DNA of 7,480 bases from DASYVD01 sp050693035 (lineage in GTDB: Bacteria > Actinomycetota > UBA4738 > CALAEC01). The notes below the pieces were generated by a model that saw only the letters and a program-made list of their open reading frames with translations, was not told the DNA's origin and searched no databases. The stretch covers positions 1 through 7,480 of the forward strand of contig JBOGWB010000006.1 of the NCBI GenBank assembly GCA_050693035.1, read 5' to 3'. The position numbers and the translations under genes were made by a program. Positions 1 through 5,755 of the stretch are shown piece by piece; within the stretch, counting starts at the first letter, position 1, and each line of letters starts with the position of its first letter.

Positions 1-1
1 C

Positions 2-682
2 GAGACCACCGCCGACACGGCGTGGGCGCTGATGATGGCGGCGGCCCGGCGGATCGCCGAGGGGGACCGGTTCCTCCGGTCGGGGACGCCGTGGATCTGG
101 GGGCCGGAGATGATGCTCGGCCAGGACCTCCACGGCAAGGTGCTCGGAGTGGTCGGGTTCGGCCGGATCGGACAGGCCGTGGCCCGGCGGGGGAAGGGGT
201 TCGGGATGGCGGTCCGGTACTACGACCCGTTCCGGCCCCCGCCGGAGACGGAGCGGGAGCTCGGCGCCGAGTACCGGGAGCTCGATGAGTTGCTGGCCGA
301 GTCGGACCTCGTCAGCATCCACGTCGCGCTCACGCCGGAGACCCGACACCTGTTCGATCGCGAGCGGCTCCGGCGGATGAAGCCGACCGCGGTGCTGGTG
401 AACACCTCCCGGGGACCGGTCATCGACGAGGCCGGGCTGGTCGAGGCGCTCCGCGAGGCCGACCTGTTCGCCGCCGGACTCGACGTGTTCGAGAACGAGC
501 CCGAGGTGCATCCCGGCCTCCTGGAGCTCGACAACGCGGTGGTCATCCCCCATCTCGGGAGCGCCACGGTGGAGACGCGCGACGCCATGGGGTTCCTGGC
601 CGTGGAGAACGTCGCCGCGGCACTGGAAGGCCGCCGGCCGCCGACGCTGCTGAACCCTGAGGTGTGGGAGGCGAGGAAGTAG
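2..682 (+). CDS. D-isomer-specific 2-hydroxyacid dehydrogenase, 5' end cut by the window (glyoxylate/hydroxypyruvate reductase-like)
   Basis: The reading frame is open from base 2 to a TAG stop at 680-682, giving 226 residues. The family is usually about 310-330 residues, so roughly the first 95 are missing to the left. Seen: a TADTAW-like segment at the start, typical of the substrate/NAD domain junction; the nucleotide-binding GFGRIG at about 52-57; VNTSRGPVID carrying the catalytic Arg at about 137; FENEP with the catalytic Glu at about 166; and PHLGSAT with the catalytic His at about 184. The Arg-Glu-His set is complete, so the enzyme should be active. Family members reduce 2-keto acids such as glyoxylate, hydroxypyruvate or phenylpyruvate with NAD(P)H in the cytoplasm. 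The exact substrate cannot be read from the sequence. The stop overlaps the next start by 1 nt, so the two genes are probably co-transcribed. Confidence 0.93.
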   Translation, partial: ETTADTAWALMMAAARRIAEGDRFLRSGTPWIWGPEMMLGQDLHGKVLGVVGFGRIGQAVARRGKGFGMAVRYYDPFRPPPETERELGAEYRELDELLAESDLVSIHVALTPETRHLFDRERLRRMKPTAVLVNTSRGPVIDEAGLVEALREADLFAAGLDVFENEPEVHPGLLELDNAVVIPHLGSATVETRDAMGFLAVENVAAALEGRRPPTLLNPEVWEARK

Positions 683-1449
683 TGGGGAGGCTGGACGGCA
701 AGGTGGCGCTGATCACTGGGGCGGCCGGAGGGATGGGGCTGGCCGCCTCGAAGCTGTTCGTGGAGGAGGGCGCCCGCGTGGTGATGACGGACGTGGCCGA
801 GGACGCCGGCCGGGCCGCCGCCGAGAAGATCGGCCAGGGCGCCGCGTTCACCAGGGCCGACGTGTCCACCTCGGCCGACGCCGAGGCCATGATGCGGTTC
901 GCAGTGGAGACGTTCGGCGGGCTCCACGTGGTCTACAACAACGCGGGCGTGGTCCTCCCCAACGACGTCGGGGTGGTTGAGACTGACGAGGAGACGTGGG
1001 ACCGGACCATGTCCATCAACCTCAAGGGGGTGTGGCTCGGCTGCAAGTTCGGGATCCCCGCGATCATCGGGTCCGGGGGCGGCTCGATCATCAACGTGGC
1101 CTCGTTCGTGGCGCTGATGGGCGCGGCCACCGCGCAGATCGCCTACACCGCCACGAAGGGCGGCGTGCTCTCGATGACCAGGGAGATCGCCGTCGAGTAC
1201 GCCCGCCGGGGCGTCAGGGCCAACGCCCTGTGCCCCGGACCGATCGAGACCCCGCTGCTCCTCCAGCTCTTCGCCGACGAGGCCGCCAAGCAGCGCCGAC
1301 TGGTCCACGTGCCGATGGGCCGGCTGGGACAGGCAGAGGAGGTGGTCCGGGCGGCGCTGTGGCTCGCCTCCGACGAGTCCTCGTTCATGACCGGCTCGGC
1401 CATGGTCGTGGACGGGGGCATCACCTCGGCCTACGTCACCCCGGAATAG
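682..1449 (+). CDS. SDR family NAD(P)-dependent oxidoreductase
   Basis: This is a classical short-chain dehydrogenase of 255 residues, the normal size for the family. It would oxidise an alcohol or reduce a carbonyl in the cytoplasm. Seen: cofactor motif TGAAGGMG at 12-19; Asp37 at the end of the second strand, which suggests NAD rather than NADP; NNAG at 86-89; and the catalytic tetrad Asn113, Ser141, Tyr155 and Lys159 (YTATK). A PGPIETP loop follows at 185-191, and a VVDGG motif lies near the C-terminus. I chose the GTG at 682 because it has GGGAGG 10 nt upstream (666-671), makes a TAGTG overlap with the previous stop, and starts MGRLDGKVALITG as is typical. An in-frame GTG at 664 would add six residues lying inside the upstream gene. 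The substrate is unknown. Proximity to the gamma-glutamylamide cluster raises the possibility of alcohol oxidation there, but a hairpin and other promoters lie between. Confidence 0.93.
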   Translation: MGRLDGKVALITGAAGGMGLAASKLFVEEGARVVMTDVAEDAGRAAAEKIGQGAAFTRADVSTSADAEAMMRFAVETFGGLHVVYNNAGVVLPNDVGVVETDEETWDRTMSINLKGVWLGCKFGIPAIIGSGGGSIINVASFVALMGAATAQIAYTATKGGVLSMTREIAVEYARRGVRANALCPGPIETPLLLQLFADEAAKQRRLVHVPMGRLGQAEEVVRAALWLASDESSFMTGSAMVVDGGITSAYVTPE

Positions 1450-1466
1450 GGCTTCCCGCGGACACG

Positions 1467-1487
1467 TCCCGTCCCTGCGGACGCGGG
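1467..1487 (+). terminator. GC-rich stem-loop after the SDR gene, possible terminator
   Basis: An imperfect inverted repeat starts 18 nt after the SDR stop: bases 1468-1474 pair with 1479-1486 around a 4-nt CTGC loop, with one bulged C at 1484. An alternative outer stem pairs CCCGCG at 1455-1460 with CGCGGG at 1482-1487. No T-run follows, as is common in high-GC actinobacteria, so termination is inferred from structure and position only. Confidence 0.4.
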
Positions 1488-1509
1488 CTCCGCGAACGGC
1501 CGATCGGGC

Positions 1510-1515
1510 TAGGAT
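1510..1515 (+). promoter_or_regulatory. TANNNT -10 box for a leaderless transcript
   Basis: TAGGAT ends 7 nt before the GTG at 1522. With the usual actinobacterial geometry the transcript would start on or beside that GTG, giving a leaderless mRNA. No clear -35 match is visible about 17-18 nt upstream, and there is no good Shine-Dalgarno sequence apart from the AGGA inside the box itself. Confidence 0.5.
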
Positions 1516-1521
1516 CTCCAC

Positions 1522-1797
1522 GTGGTCGGCTGGGGAACGCCGCACCGGTTCTTCCGTCTCGAGCCGGACCTGACGCCATTCATCGTACTGGCCTTGTCGC
1601 TGGCCGTGGCCTTCCTGCTCCTCCGGATCCACGCGACGCCCGTCAGCACGTTCCTCGCGTTGCTGGCGGGGTTCGGCTGGCTCGCGGCGACCGACGCCGT
1701 GGGGACAGTGGTCCCGACGCTCCTGCTCCTCATCATCGTCGCCTCGGTCGCACGCCGACGGCGCCGCGAGGATCGCAGTGACGGCCTCTCGGCTTGA
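1522..1797 (+). CDS. Small hypothetical membrane protein
   Basis: This gene encodes 91 residues from GTG 1522 to TGA 1795-1797. I do not recognise a family. Hydrophobic segments lie at about 20-36, 41-57 and 62-77; the last is followed by Arg-rich VARRRRRE, which would place the C-terminus in the cytoplasm. Third codon positions are strongly G/C throughout, as in the surrounding real genes, which supports coding. The start is set by a TAGGAT box 7 nt upstream, arguing for a leaderless message. The stop codon lies inside a TTGACA box that may be the -35 of the permease promoter. No function is proposed; it could be an accessory membrane subunit or an unrelated orphan. Confidence 0.6.
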   Translation: MVGWGTPHRFFRLEPDLTPFIVLALSLAVAFLLLRIHATPVSTFLALLAGFGWLAATDAVGTVVPTLLLLIIVASVARRRRREDRSDGLSA

Positions 1798-1823
1798 CAC
1801 GCTTCTTAGCCGAGGAAGAGAAT
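1794..1823 (+). promoter_or_regulatory. Candidate sigma-70-type promoter for the permease unit
   Basis: A perfect TTGACA (1794-1799) is followed after 18 nt by GAGAAT (1818-1823), a 4/6 match to the -10 consensus. Transcription would start near 1830 and leave a leader of about 145 nt before the permease. The TTGACA also sits in the loop of a 7-bp hairpin (CTCGGCT 1788-1794 with AGCCGAG 1808-1814) that spans the stop of the preceding gene. Confidence 0.4.
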
Positions 1824-1902
1824 CCCGATGGGCACGACACCGGCATCGCTGGGAGCGAGGCGGTCCCTTGGTGAAGCCGTCGAAGGAGAGAAAGATCTCG
1901 AA

Positions 1903-1928
1903 ACGCCCGAGCGGACTCGCTCGGGCGT
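1903..1928 (+). terminator. Perfect 11-bp hairpin in the leader, possible attenuator or terminator
   Basis: ACGCCCGAGCG (1903-1913) pairs perfectly with CGCTCGGGCGT (1918-1928) around a GACT loop. The following CGTCGTTCTG is only weakly T-rich. It lies 46 nt before the permease start. It could end transcripts arriving from the upstream gene or act as a conditional terminator in the permease leader. Confidence 0.5.
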
Positions 1929-1960
1929 CGTCGTTCTGAGGTTCGGGGTCCTCGACGAAG

Positions 1961-1965
1961 GGAGG
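1961..1965 (+). promoter_or_regulatory. Ribosome binding site that decides the permease start
   Basis: GGAGG, within AGGGAGGAAA, lies 9 nt before ATG 1975. No comparable site has good spacing ahead of the earlier in-frame ATG 1828, where the nearest GAGG is 12 nt away. This favours the shorter protein. Confidence 0.75.
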
Positions 1966-1974
1966 AAATCGCCC

Positions 1975-3549
1975 ATGGGAGACGCGGGCGCACCTGAAGA
2001 CAGCCGGAAAGGCGAACGGCCCGGCGGCGGCGTCGAGTACGAGCATGTTGGAGCCAAGTACCTAGAGGAGCGAAAGCTCTCCCGGTACGCCGGGGCGGTC
2101 CTCATCTGGGGCCTCGGCGTCGGGTACGTCATCTCCGGTGAGTTCTTCGGCTGGAACTTCGGGATGAACGCCGGGGGCTGGGGCGGCCTGCTCATCGCCA
2201 CGATCATCATCGCCACGATGTACCTCACGATGATCCTGGCGATCTCGGAGATGGCCTCGGCGCTCCCGGTCACGGGCGGCCCCTACGCCTTCGCCCGACG
2301 GGCCTTGGGCCCCTGGGGCGGCTACATCACCGGTCTGGCCGTGACGTTCGAGTACGTCATCGCTCCCTCGGTGATCGCCGTCGCCATCGGCGGGTACATC
2401 CTCGGACTGTTCGAGGCGGACGCCCCATTCTGGGTGCCCTACCTCATCGCCGGGGCCTTCTATGCGATCTTCATCGGGATCAACCTGATCGGCGTCAAGG
2501 AGTCGCTCATCACGCTGTTCGTCATCACCGGTGTGTCGGTGGTGGTCCTCCTCGTGTGGGGGCTGTTCCTGCTTCCCCAATTCAACGCTGACAACCTGTT
2601 CAACATCGCCCCCGATGCCAGCCGGGCCGGCGCGTCCAAGTTCCTGCCGTTTGGATACCTGGGGATCTGGGCGGCGCTTCCCGCGGCGGCCTGGTTCTAC
2701 CTTGCAATCGAGGGAACGCCGCTGGCCGGCGAGGAGACGCGGGACCCCTCGAGGGACCTCCCCCGAGGGACGATCGCGGCGATGTTATCGCTCATCGCCT
2801 TCAGCGCAATCGCCCTGTTCATCGGCCCCGCTGCGGGGGGCGCCGAGCTCCTGGCCACGTCCGGCAACCCGAACCCGGAGGCGGTCCAGGCGGTCCAGGG
2901 GAAGAACTGGCTGTTCTGGGTGACCAGCGTGATCGGGCTGACGGGATTGATCGCCAGCTTCTTCTCGATCATCTTCGCCTACTCGAGGCAGATCTACGCC
3001 CTGTCCCGGGCCGGCTATCTGCCTCGGTTCCTGAGCCCGACCCACCCGACCCGGCACACGCCGTGGGCGGCCCTCATCATTCCGGGCATGCTGAGCTTCG
3101 GAGCCATCATCATCGTGGACCTGATCAACCGCGCGGCGTCTGCGGGACCGGGCCAAAGCCTCGGGGATGTCGAGCCGGTCCCGCTCACCGGCGACCTGCT
3201 CATCCAGATCGCGGTGTTCTCGGCGCTGATCTCTTACGCGCTGATGATGGTCTCCTACATCGCGCTCAGAAGGCGGGAGCCCAACCTGGCCCGGCCGTTC
3301 CGGGCGCCGGGGGGAACCCTCACGGCCAGCGTGGCCCTGGTGATCGCGCTGATCGCGCTGGGGTCGGCCTTCGTCTACGGGGCGACGCCCGCGGTCACCA
3401 TCACGGCCACGATCGTCCTGTTCCTCGTGGGCCTGGCCTACTTCGGGTTGTACAGCCGGCACCGGTTGGTGGCCGAGGCCCCGGAGGAGGAGTTCGCGGC
3501 GATCGAACGTGCCGAAGCGGAGCTCGACGTTGAAGGAGGCGGGTCTTAG
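1975..3549 (+). CDS. eat: APC-superfamily amino acid/amine permease, ethanolamine permease type
   Basis: This is a 524-residue integral membrane transporter with about 12 hydrophobic segments. After a charged cytoplasmic N-terminus (1-37), the first helix region carries GLGVGYVISGEFFGWNFG at 46-63. From memory, this and SEMASALPVTGGPYAFARRALGPWGG further on closely resemble ethanolamine permeases (Eat/EutP type) rather than PuuP-type putrescine importers. Seen also: IEGTPLAGEETRDPSRDLPRG from about 245, the loop after TM6 typical of APC carriers, and YSRQIYALSRAGYLPRF at about 336-352. The acidic C-terminal tail (about 500-524) and N-terminal extension make it slightly longer than usual. The downstream gamma-glutamyl ligase and hydrolase fit amine uptake for nitrogen or carbon. 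Leu271 uses TTA, a rare codon here. Substrate specificity is inferred from similarity. Confidence 0.88.
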   Translation: MGDAGAPEDSRKGERPGGGVEYEHVGAKYLEERKLSRYAGAVLIWGLGVGYVISGEFFGWNFGMNAGGWGGLLIATIIIATMYLTMILAISEMASALPVTGGPYAFARRALGPWGGYITGLAVTFEYVIAPSVIAVAIGGYILGLFEADAPFWVPYLIAGAFYAIFIGINLIGVKESLITLFVITGVSVVVLLVWGLFLLPQFNADNLFNIAPDASRAGASKFLPFGYLGIWAALPAAAWFYLAIEGTPLAGEETRDPSRDLPRGTIAAMLSLIAFSAIALFIGPAAGGAELLATSGNPNPEAVQAVQGKNWLFWVTSVIGLTGLIASFFSIIFAYSRQIYALSRAGYLPRFLSPTHPTRHTPWAALIIPGMLSFGAIIIVDLINRAASAGPGQSLGDVEPVPLTGDLLIQIAVFSALISYALMMVSYIALRRREPNLARPFRAPGGTLTASVALVIALIALGSAFVYGATPAVTITATIVLFLVGLAYFGLYSRHRLVAEAPEEEFAAIERAEAELDVEGGGS

Positions 3550-3635
3550 CCGAGGGAATGATCGGACCGGGCACGGACCGCGGCGAGCGCTAGTCCACCG
3601 CGGCTCGTCGTATCTGTCGGTGGAGGTGAACGAGG
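3550..3635 (+). promoter_or_regulatory. Permease-ligase spacer with a stem-loop and strong RBS
   Basis: This 86-nt gap can fold: 3580-3588 pairs with 3603-3611, including two G-T wobbles, and a competing stem can form between the two CCGCGG copies (3578-3583 and 3598-3603). GGAGGT at 3622-3627 lies 8 nt before ATG 3636 and fixes the start of the ligase gene. No clear promoter was found, so read-through from the permease is the simplest view. Confidence 0.4.
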
Positions 3636-5006
3636 ATGCCGGGCAACCTTGATCGCGAAAGGCTCGAGAAGCTGATCCACGACGGCCAGATCGACACCGT
3701 CCTGGTGGTCTTCCCGGACCTCCAGGGGCGGTTCATGGGGAAGCGCGTGACCGGGCACTTCTTCCTCGAAGACATCCTGGGCGAGGAGGGCATGCACGCC
3801 TGCAACTATCTGCTGACGGTGGACGTGGACATGGAGCCGCTCCCCGGCTACCGGTTCGCGAACTGGGATCTCGGCTACGGTGACTTCCAGCTCGTCCCCG
3901 ACATGGACACGCTCCGGCTGATCCCCTGGCTGGACAAGACCGCCCTGGTGATCTGCGACGTCCTCACGGAGGAGGGCGAGATCGTGGAGGTCGCCCCCCG
4001 CCAGATCCTGAAGCGCCAGCTCGAGCGGGCCAAGGCGGCCGGCTACACGATCATGTGCGGGTCCGAGCTGGAGTTCTTCCTGTTCAAGGACTCGTACGAG
4101 GAGGCCGCAGAGAAGGGCTTCCAGCGGTTGGCGCCACATGCCCCGTACATCGAGGACTACCACATCCTCCAGACCACCAAGGACGAATACCTGATTCGCC
4201 AGATGCGCAACGGCATGGACGGCGCCGCCGTGCCCGTGGAGTTCTCCAAGGGCGAGTGGGGCAAGGGGCAGCACGAGATCAACCTCGTCTACGCGGACGG
4301 CCTGGAGATGGCCGACCGGCACACGATCTACAAGAACGGCGTCAAGGAGATCGCTGCCATCAACGACCGGTCCATCACCTTCATGGCGAAGTTCTCGATG
4401 GAGGAGGCCGGATCCTCGTTCCACCTCCATTCGAGCCTGTGGGACGAGAAGGGGAAGAGGTCGCTGATGTGGGACGCGGACGACACCGACCACATGTCAG
4501 AGACCTTCAAGCACTACCTCGGCGGGCTGATGGACACGGCCCGGGAGATGGCCTGGATGTTTGCCCCGTACGTGAACTCCTACAAGCGCTACCAGCCGGA
4601 CTCGTGGGCGCCGACGGCCGTGGTGTGGAGCCACGACAACCGGACCTGCGGGTTCCGGGTCGTGGGCCACGAGAGGTCCTTCCGGGTCGAGTGCCGGATC
4701 CCCGGTGCGGACGCCAACCCGTACCTGGCCTTCGCGGCGACGATCGCCGGTGGGCTCCACGGCATCGAGAACCGGATCGCCGCGCCGGCGGCCTTCCGCG
4801 GCAATGCCTACGAGGCTGAGGACGTGCCCCGGGTTCCGTGGAACATCGTGGAGGCCTACGAGCTGTTCGGGGACAGCAAGGTGGCAAAGGAGGCCTTCGG
4901 CGAGGAGGTCCACTACCACCTGGTCCACACCGCCAAGCAGGAGTGGAAGCGGTTCAACGGGGTGGTGACCGACTGGGAGCTCCAGCGGAACTTCGAGCGC
5001 ATCTGA
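3636..5006 (+). CDS. Glutamine synthetase family protein, probable gamma-glutamylamide (ethanolamide/polyamine) synthetase
   Basis: The protein has 456 residues, the length of GlnA/PuuA-type enzymes. It would use ATP to join glutamate's gamma-carboxyl to an amine in the cytoplasm. Seen: an N-terminal beta-grasp domain (about 20-110); metal-binding Glu144 and Glu146 in GSELEFF; the GQHE segment at 211-214 following EFSKGEWGKG; the ATP-site His263 and His265 in SFHLH; NSYKR at 314-318; and VECRIPGADANPYLA at 351-365 with the glutamate-binding Arg354. True GlnA features are absent: no DGSS-type ammonium-site loop in the N-domain, and GNAYEAEDVP at 389-398 in place of the NLYDLP adenylylation motif. 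GNAY is what PuuA-like enzymes carry. Together with the ethanolamine-like permease this suggests gamma-glutamylethanolamide synthetase, similar in role to Streptomyces GlnA4. A polyamine substrate is the main alternative. Confidence 0.88.
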   Translation: MPGNLDRERLEKLIHDGQIDTVLVVFPDLQGRFMGKRVTGHFFLEDILGEEGMHACNYLLTVDVDMEPLPGYRFANWDLGYGDFQLVPDMDTLRLIPWLDKTALVICDVLTEEGEIVEVAPRQILKRQLERAKAAGYTIMCGSELEFFLFKDSYEEAAEKGFQRLAPHAPYIEDYHILQTTKDEYLIRQMRNGMDGAAVPVEFSKGEWGKGQHEINLVYADGLEMADRHTIYKNGVKEIAAINDRSITFMAKFSMEEAGSSFHLHSSLWDEKGKRSLMWDADDTDHMSETFKHYLGGLMDTAREMAWMFAPYVNSYKRYQPDSWAPTAVVWSHDNRTCGFRVVGHERSFRVECRIPGADANPYLAFAATIAGGLHGIENRIAAPAAFRGNAYEAEDVPRVPWNIVEAYELFGDSKVAKEAFGEEVHYHLVHTAKQEWKRFNGVVTDWELQRNFERI

Positions 5007-5016
5007 GCCCAGGCCG

Positions 5017-5022
5017 TACACT
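5017..5022 (+). promoter_or_regulatory. TANNNT -10 box for a leaderless hydrolase transcript
   Basis: TACACT ends 7 nt before ATG 5030, placing the predicted transcript start at 5029-5030. The 23-nt gap contains no Shine-Dalgarno sequence, so translation from a leaderless mRNA is the best explanation of this start. A -35 element is not convincing (TTCGAG at 4992-4997 is spaced 19 nt away). Confidence 0.55.
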
Positions 5023-5029
5023 GACGGTG

Positions 5030-5755
5030 ATGAGACCGTTCATCGCCATGGCCGGCCAGTCGGTCCCCGCGGGGGACGTGAAGAGCTGGCGGGACGACAG
5101 CGTGGCCCTTCCCGCCACCTACCTCCGGGCCCTGCACCGGGCCGGCGGCCAGGAGGGGATCCTGGGCCCCCAGCGGGTGGACCCCGGTGAGGTGGTCGCC
5201 GTCCTGGAGCGCTTCGACGGCCTCCTCCTGATAGGGGGCGGGGACATCGACCCGAAGCACTACGGCGAGGACCCCATGCCCGAGTGCTACGGGATCGACA
5301 CCGAGGCCGACCTGTTCGAGATGCAGCTGGTCCGGGCGGCCATCCACCTGGGGATGCCGGTCCTGGCTATCTGCCGGGGGTTCCAGGTGCTGAACGTGGC
5401 CATGGGCGGGACGCTTGACCAGCACATCACCGGGCGAGAGGACCTGGTGGGGCACGGGATCCCGGGCGTTCGCCCGGAGCTCCACGAGGTCCGGCTGGAG
5501 CCGGGGACGTGGACCGCCAAGGCGATGGGCGCGGAGACCGTGACCGTATCCTCCTCCCACCACCAGGCCGTGGCCAAGGTCGGGGAGGGCCTGGTCGTCT
5601 CGGGCCGGGCCCCGGACGGCATCGTCGAGGCCATGGAGCACCCCGACGGCTCGTGGGTGGTGGCGGTCCAGTGGCACCCCGAGCGGCGGGCCGAGGAGGA
5701 TCCCGCGCACCAGGGCCTGTTCGACGCGCTCGTCGAGCAGGCCGCCTCGCGGTGA
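5030..5755 (+). CDS. Gamma-glutamyl-gamma-aminobutyrate hydrolase family protein (PuuD-like, peptidase C26)
   Basis: This encodes 241 residues, close to the usual ~250 of PuuD. The enzyme would hydrolyse the gamma-glutamyl amide bond, returning glutamate and releasing the processed amine product. Seen: LLIGGGDIDPKHYG at about 66-79, diagnostic of the C26 class; the nucleophile Cys115 in AICRGFQVLN; SSSHHQAV at 174-181; and His216 and Glu218 in QWHPE, which complete the Cys-His-Glu triad. The start is ATG 5030, with an in-frame GTG just before it at 5027 as an alternative. The frame is open further upstream only inside the ligase gene. It lies 23 nt after the ligase and overlaps the next gene by 4 nt. 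It probably acts in the same route as the ligase but may also be transcribed separately from its own leaderless promoter. Confidence 0.9.
   Translation: MRPFIAMAGQSVPAGDVKSWRDDSVALPATYLRALHRAGGQEGILGPQRVDPGEVVAVLERFDGLLLIGGGDIDPKHYGEDPMPECYGIDTEADLFEMQLVRAAIHLGMPVLAICRGFQVLNVAMGGTLDQHITGREDLVGHGIPGVRPELHEVRLEPGTWTAKAMGAETVTVSSSHHQAVAKVGEGLVVSGRAPDGIVEAMEHPDGSWVVAVQWHPERRAEEDPAHQGLFDALVEQAASR

Larger units (their letters stand above)
1824..1974 (+). promoter_or_regulatory. Structured 5' leader of the permease gene
   Basis: About 150 nt upstream of the permease carry no convincing gene. The permease frame stays open back to ATG 1828, but this would add 49 low-complexity residues with no membrane-protein character. 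Seen: a bulged hairpin with arms 1823-1830 and 1844-1854; a short stem GAGA/TCTC (1886-1889, 1896-1899) around a 6-nt loop; and the strong 11-bp hairpin at 1903-1928. This order fits an attenuator or riboswitch-like leader. I could not match it to any known class (glycine, glutamine, SAM, c-di-AMP and guanidine consensus elements were considered). Confidence 0.35.

Noticed and set aside
1886..1928. ANTAR (EutV/NasR-type) dual-hexaloop antitermination site in the permease leader
   Set aside because: A small hairpin with a 6-nt loop does precede the terminator-like hairpin, but the loop (GAAAGA) lacks A at position 1 and G at position 4, and the second hairpin closes to a 4-nt loop.
1828..1974. 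A longer permease starting at ATG 1828
   Set aside because: It would add 49 residues with no membrane character, would run across the 11-bp hairpin and lacks a well-spaced ribosome site, whereas ATG 1975 has GGAGG 9 nt upstream.
220..2046. A 608-codon open frame on the - strand
   Set aside because: It covers two genes with intact catalytic motifs plus the small membrane gene on the + strand. Its translation is low-complexity Arg/Gly/Pro/Asp-rich with no recognisable domain. It is a by-product of high GC.
2881..2898. Tandem 9-bp repeat GCGGTCCAG x2
   Set aside because: It lies in frame in a permease loop, encodes AVQAVQ, and has only two copies, so it is ordinary coding repetition.
3343..3360. 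Tandem 9-bp repeat ATCGCGCTG x2
   Set aside because: It encodes IALIAL within a membrane helix and is expected from hydrophobic codon use.
1804..3555. Repeated 12-mer TCTTAGCCGAGG at 1804-1815 and 3544-3555, each upstream of a gene and each followed by GGGCACG about 25 nt later
   Set aside because: About one or two exact 12-bp repeats are expected by chance in a sequence of this length, and flanking alignment is poor. One copy overlaps the permease stop codon. It is worth revisiting only if relatives keep it.
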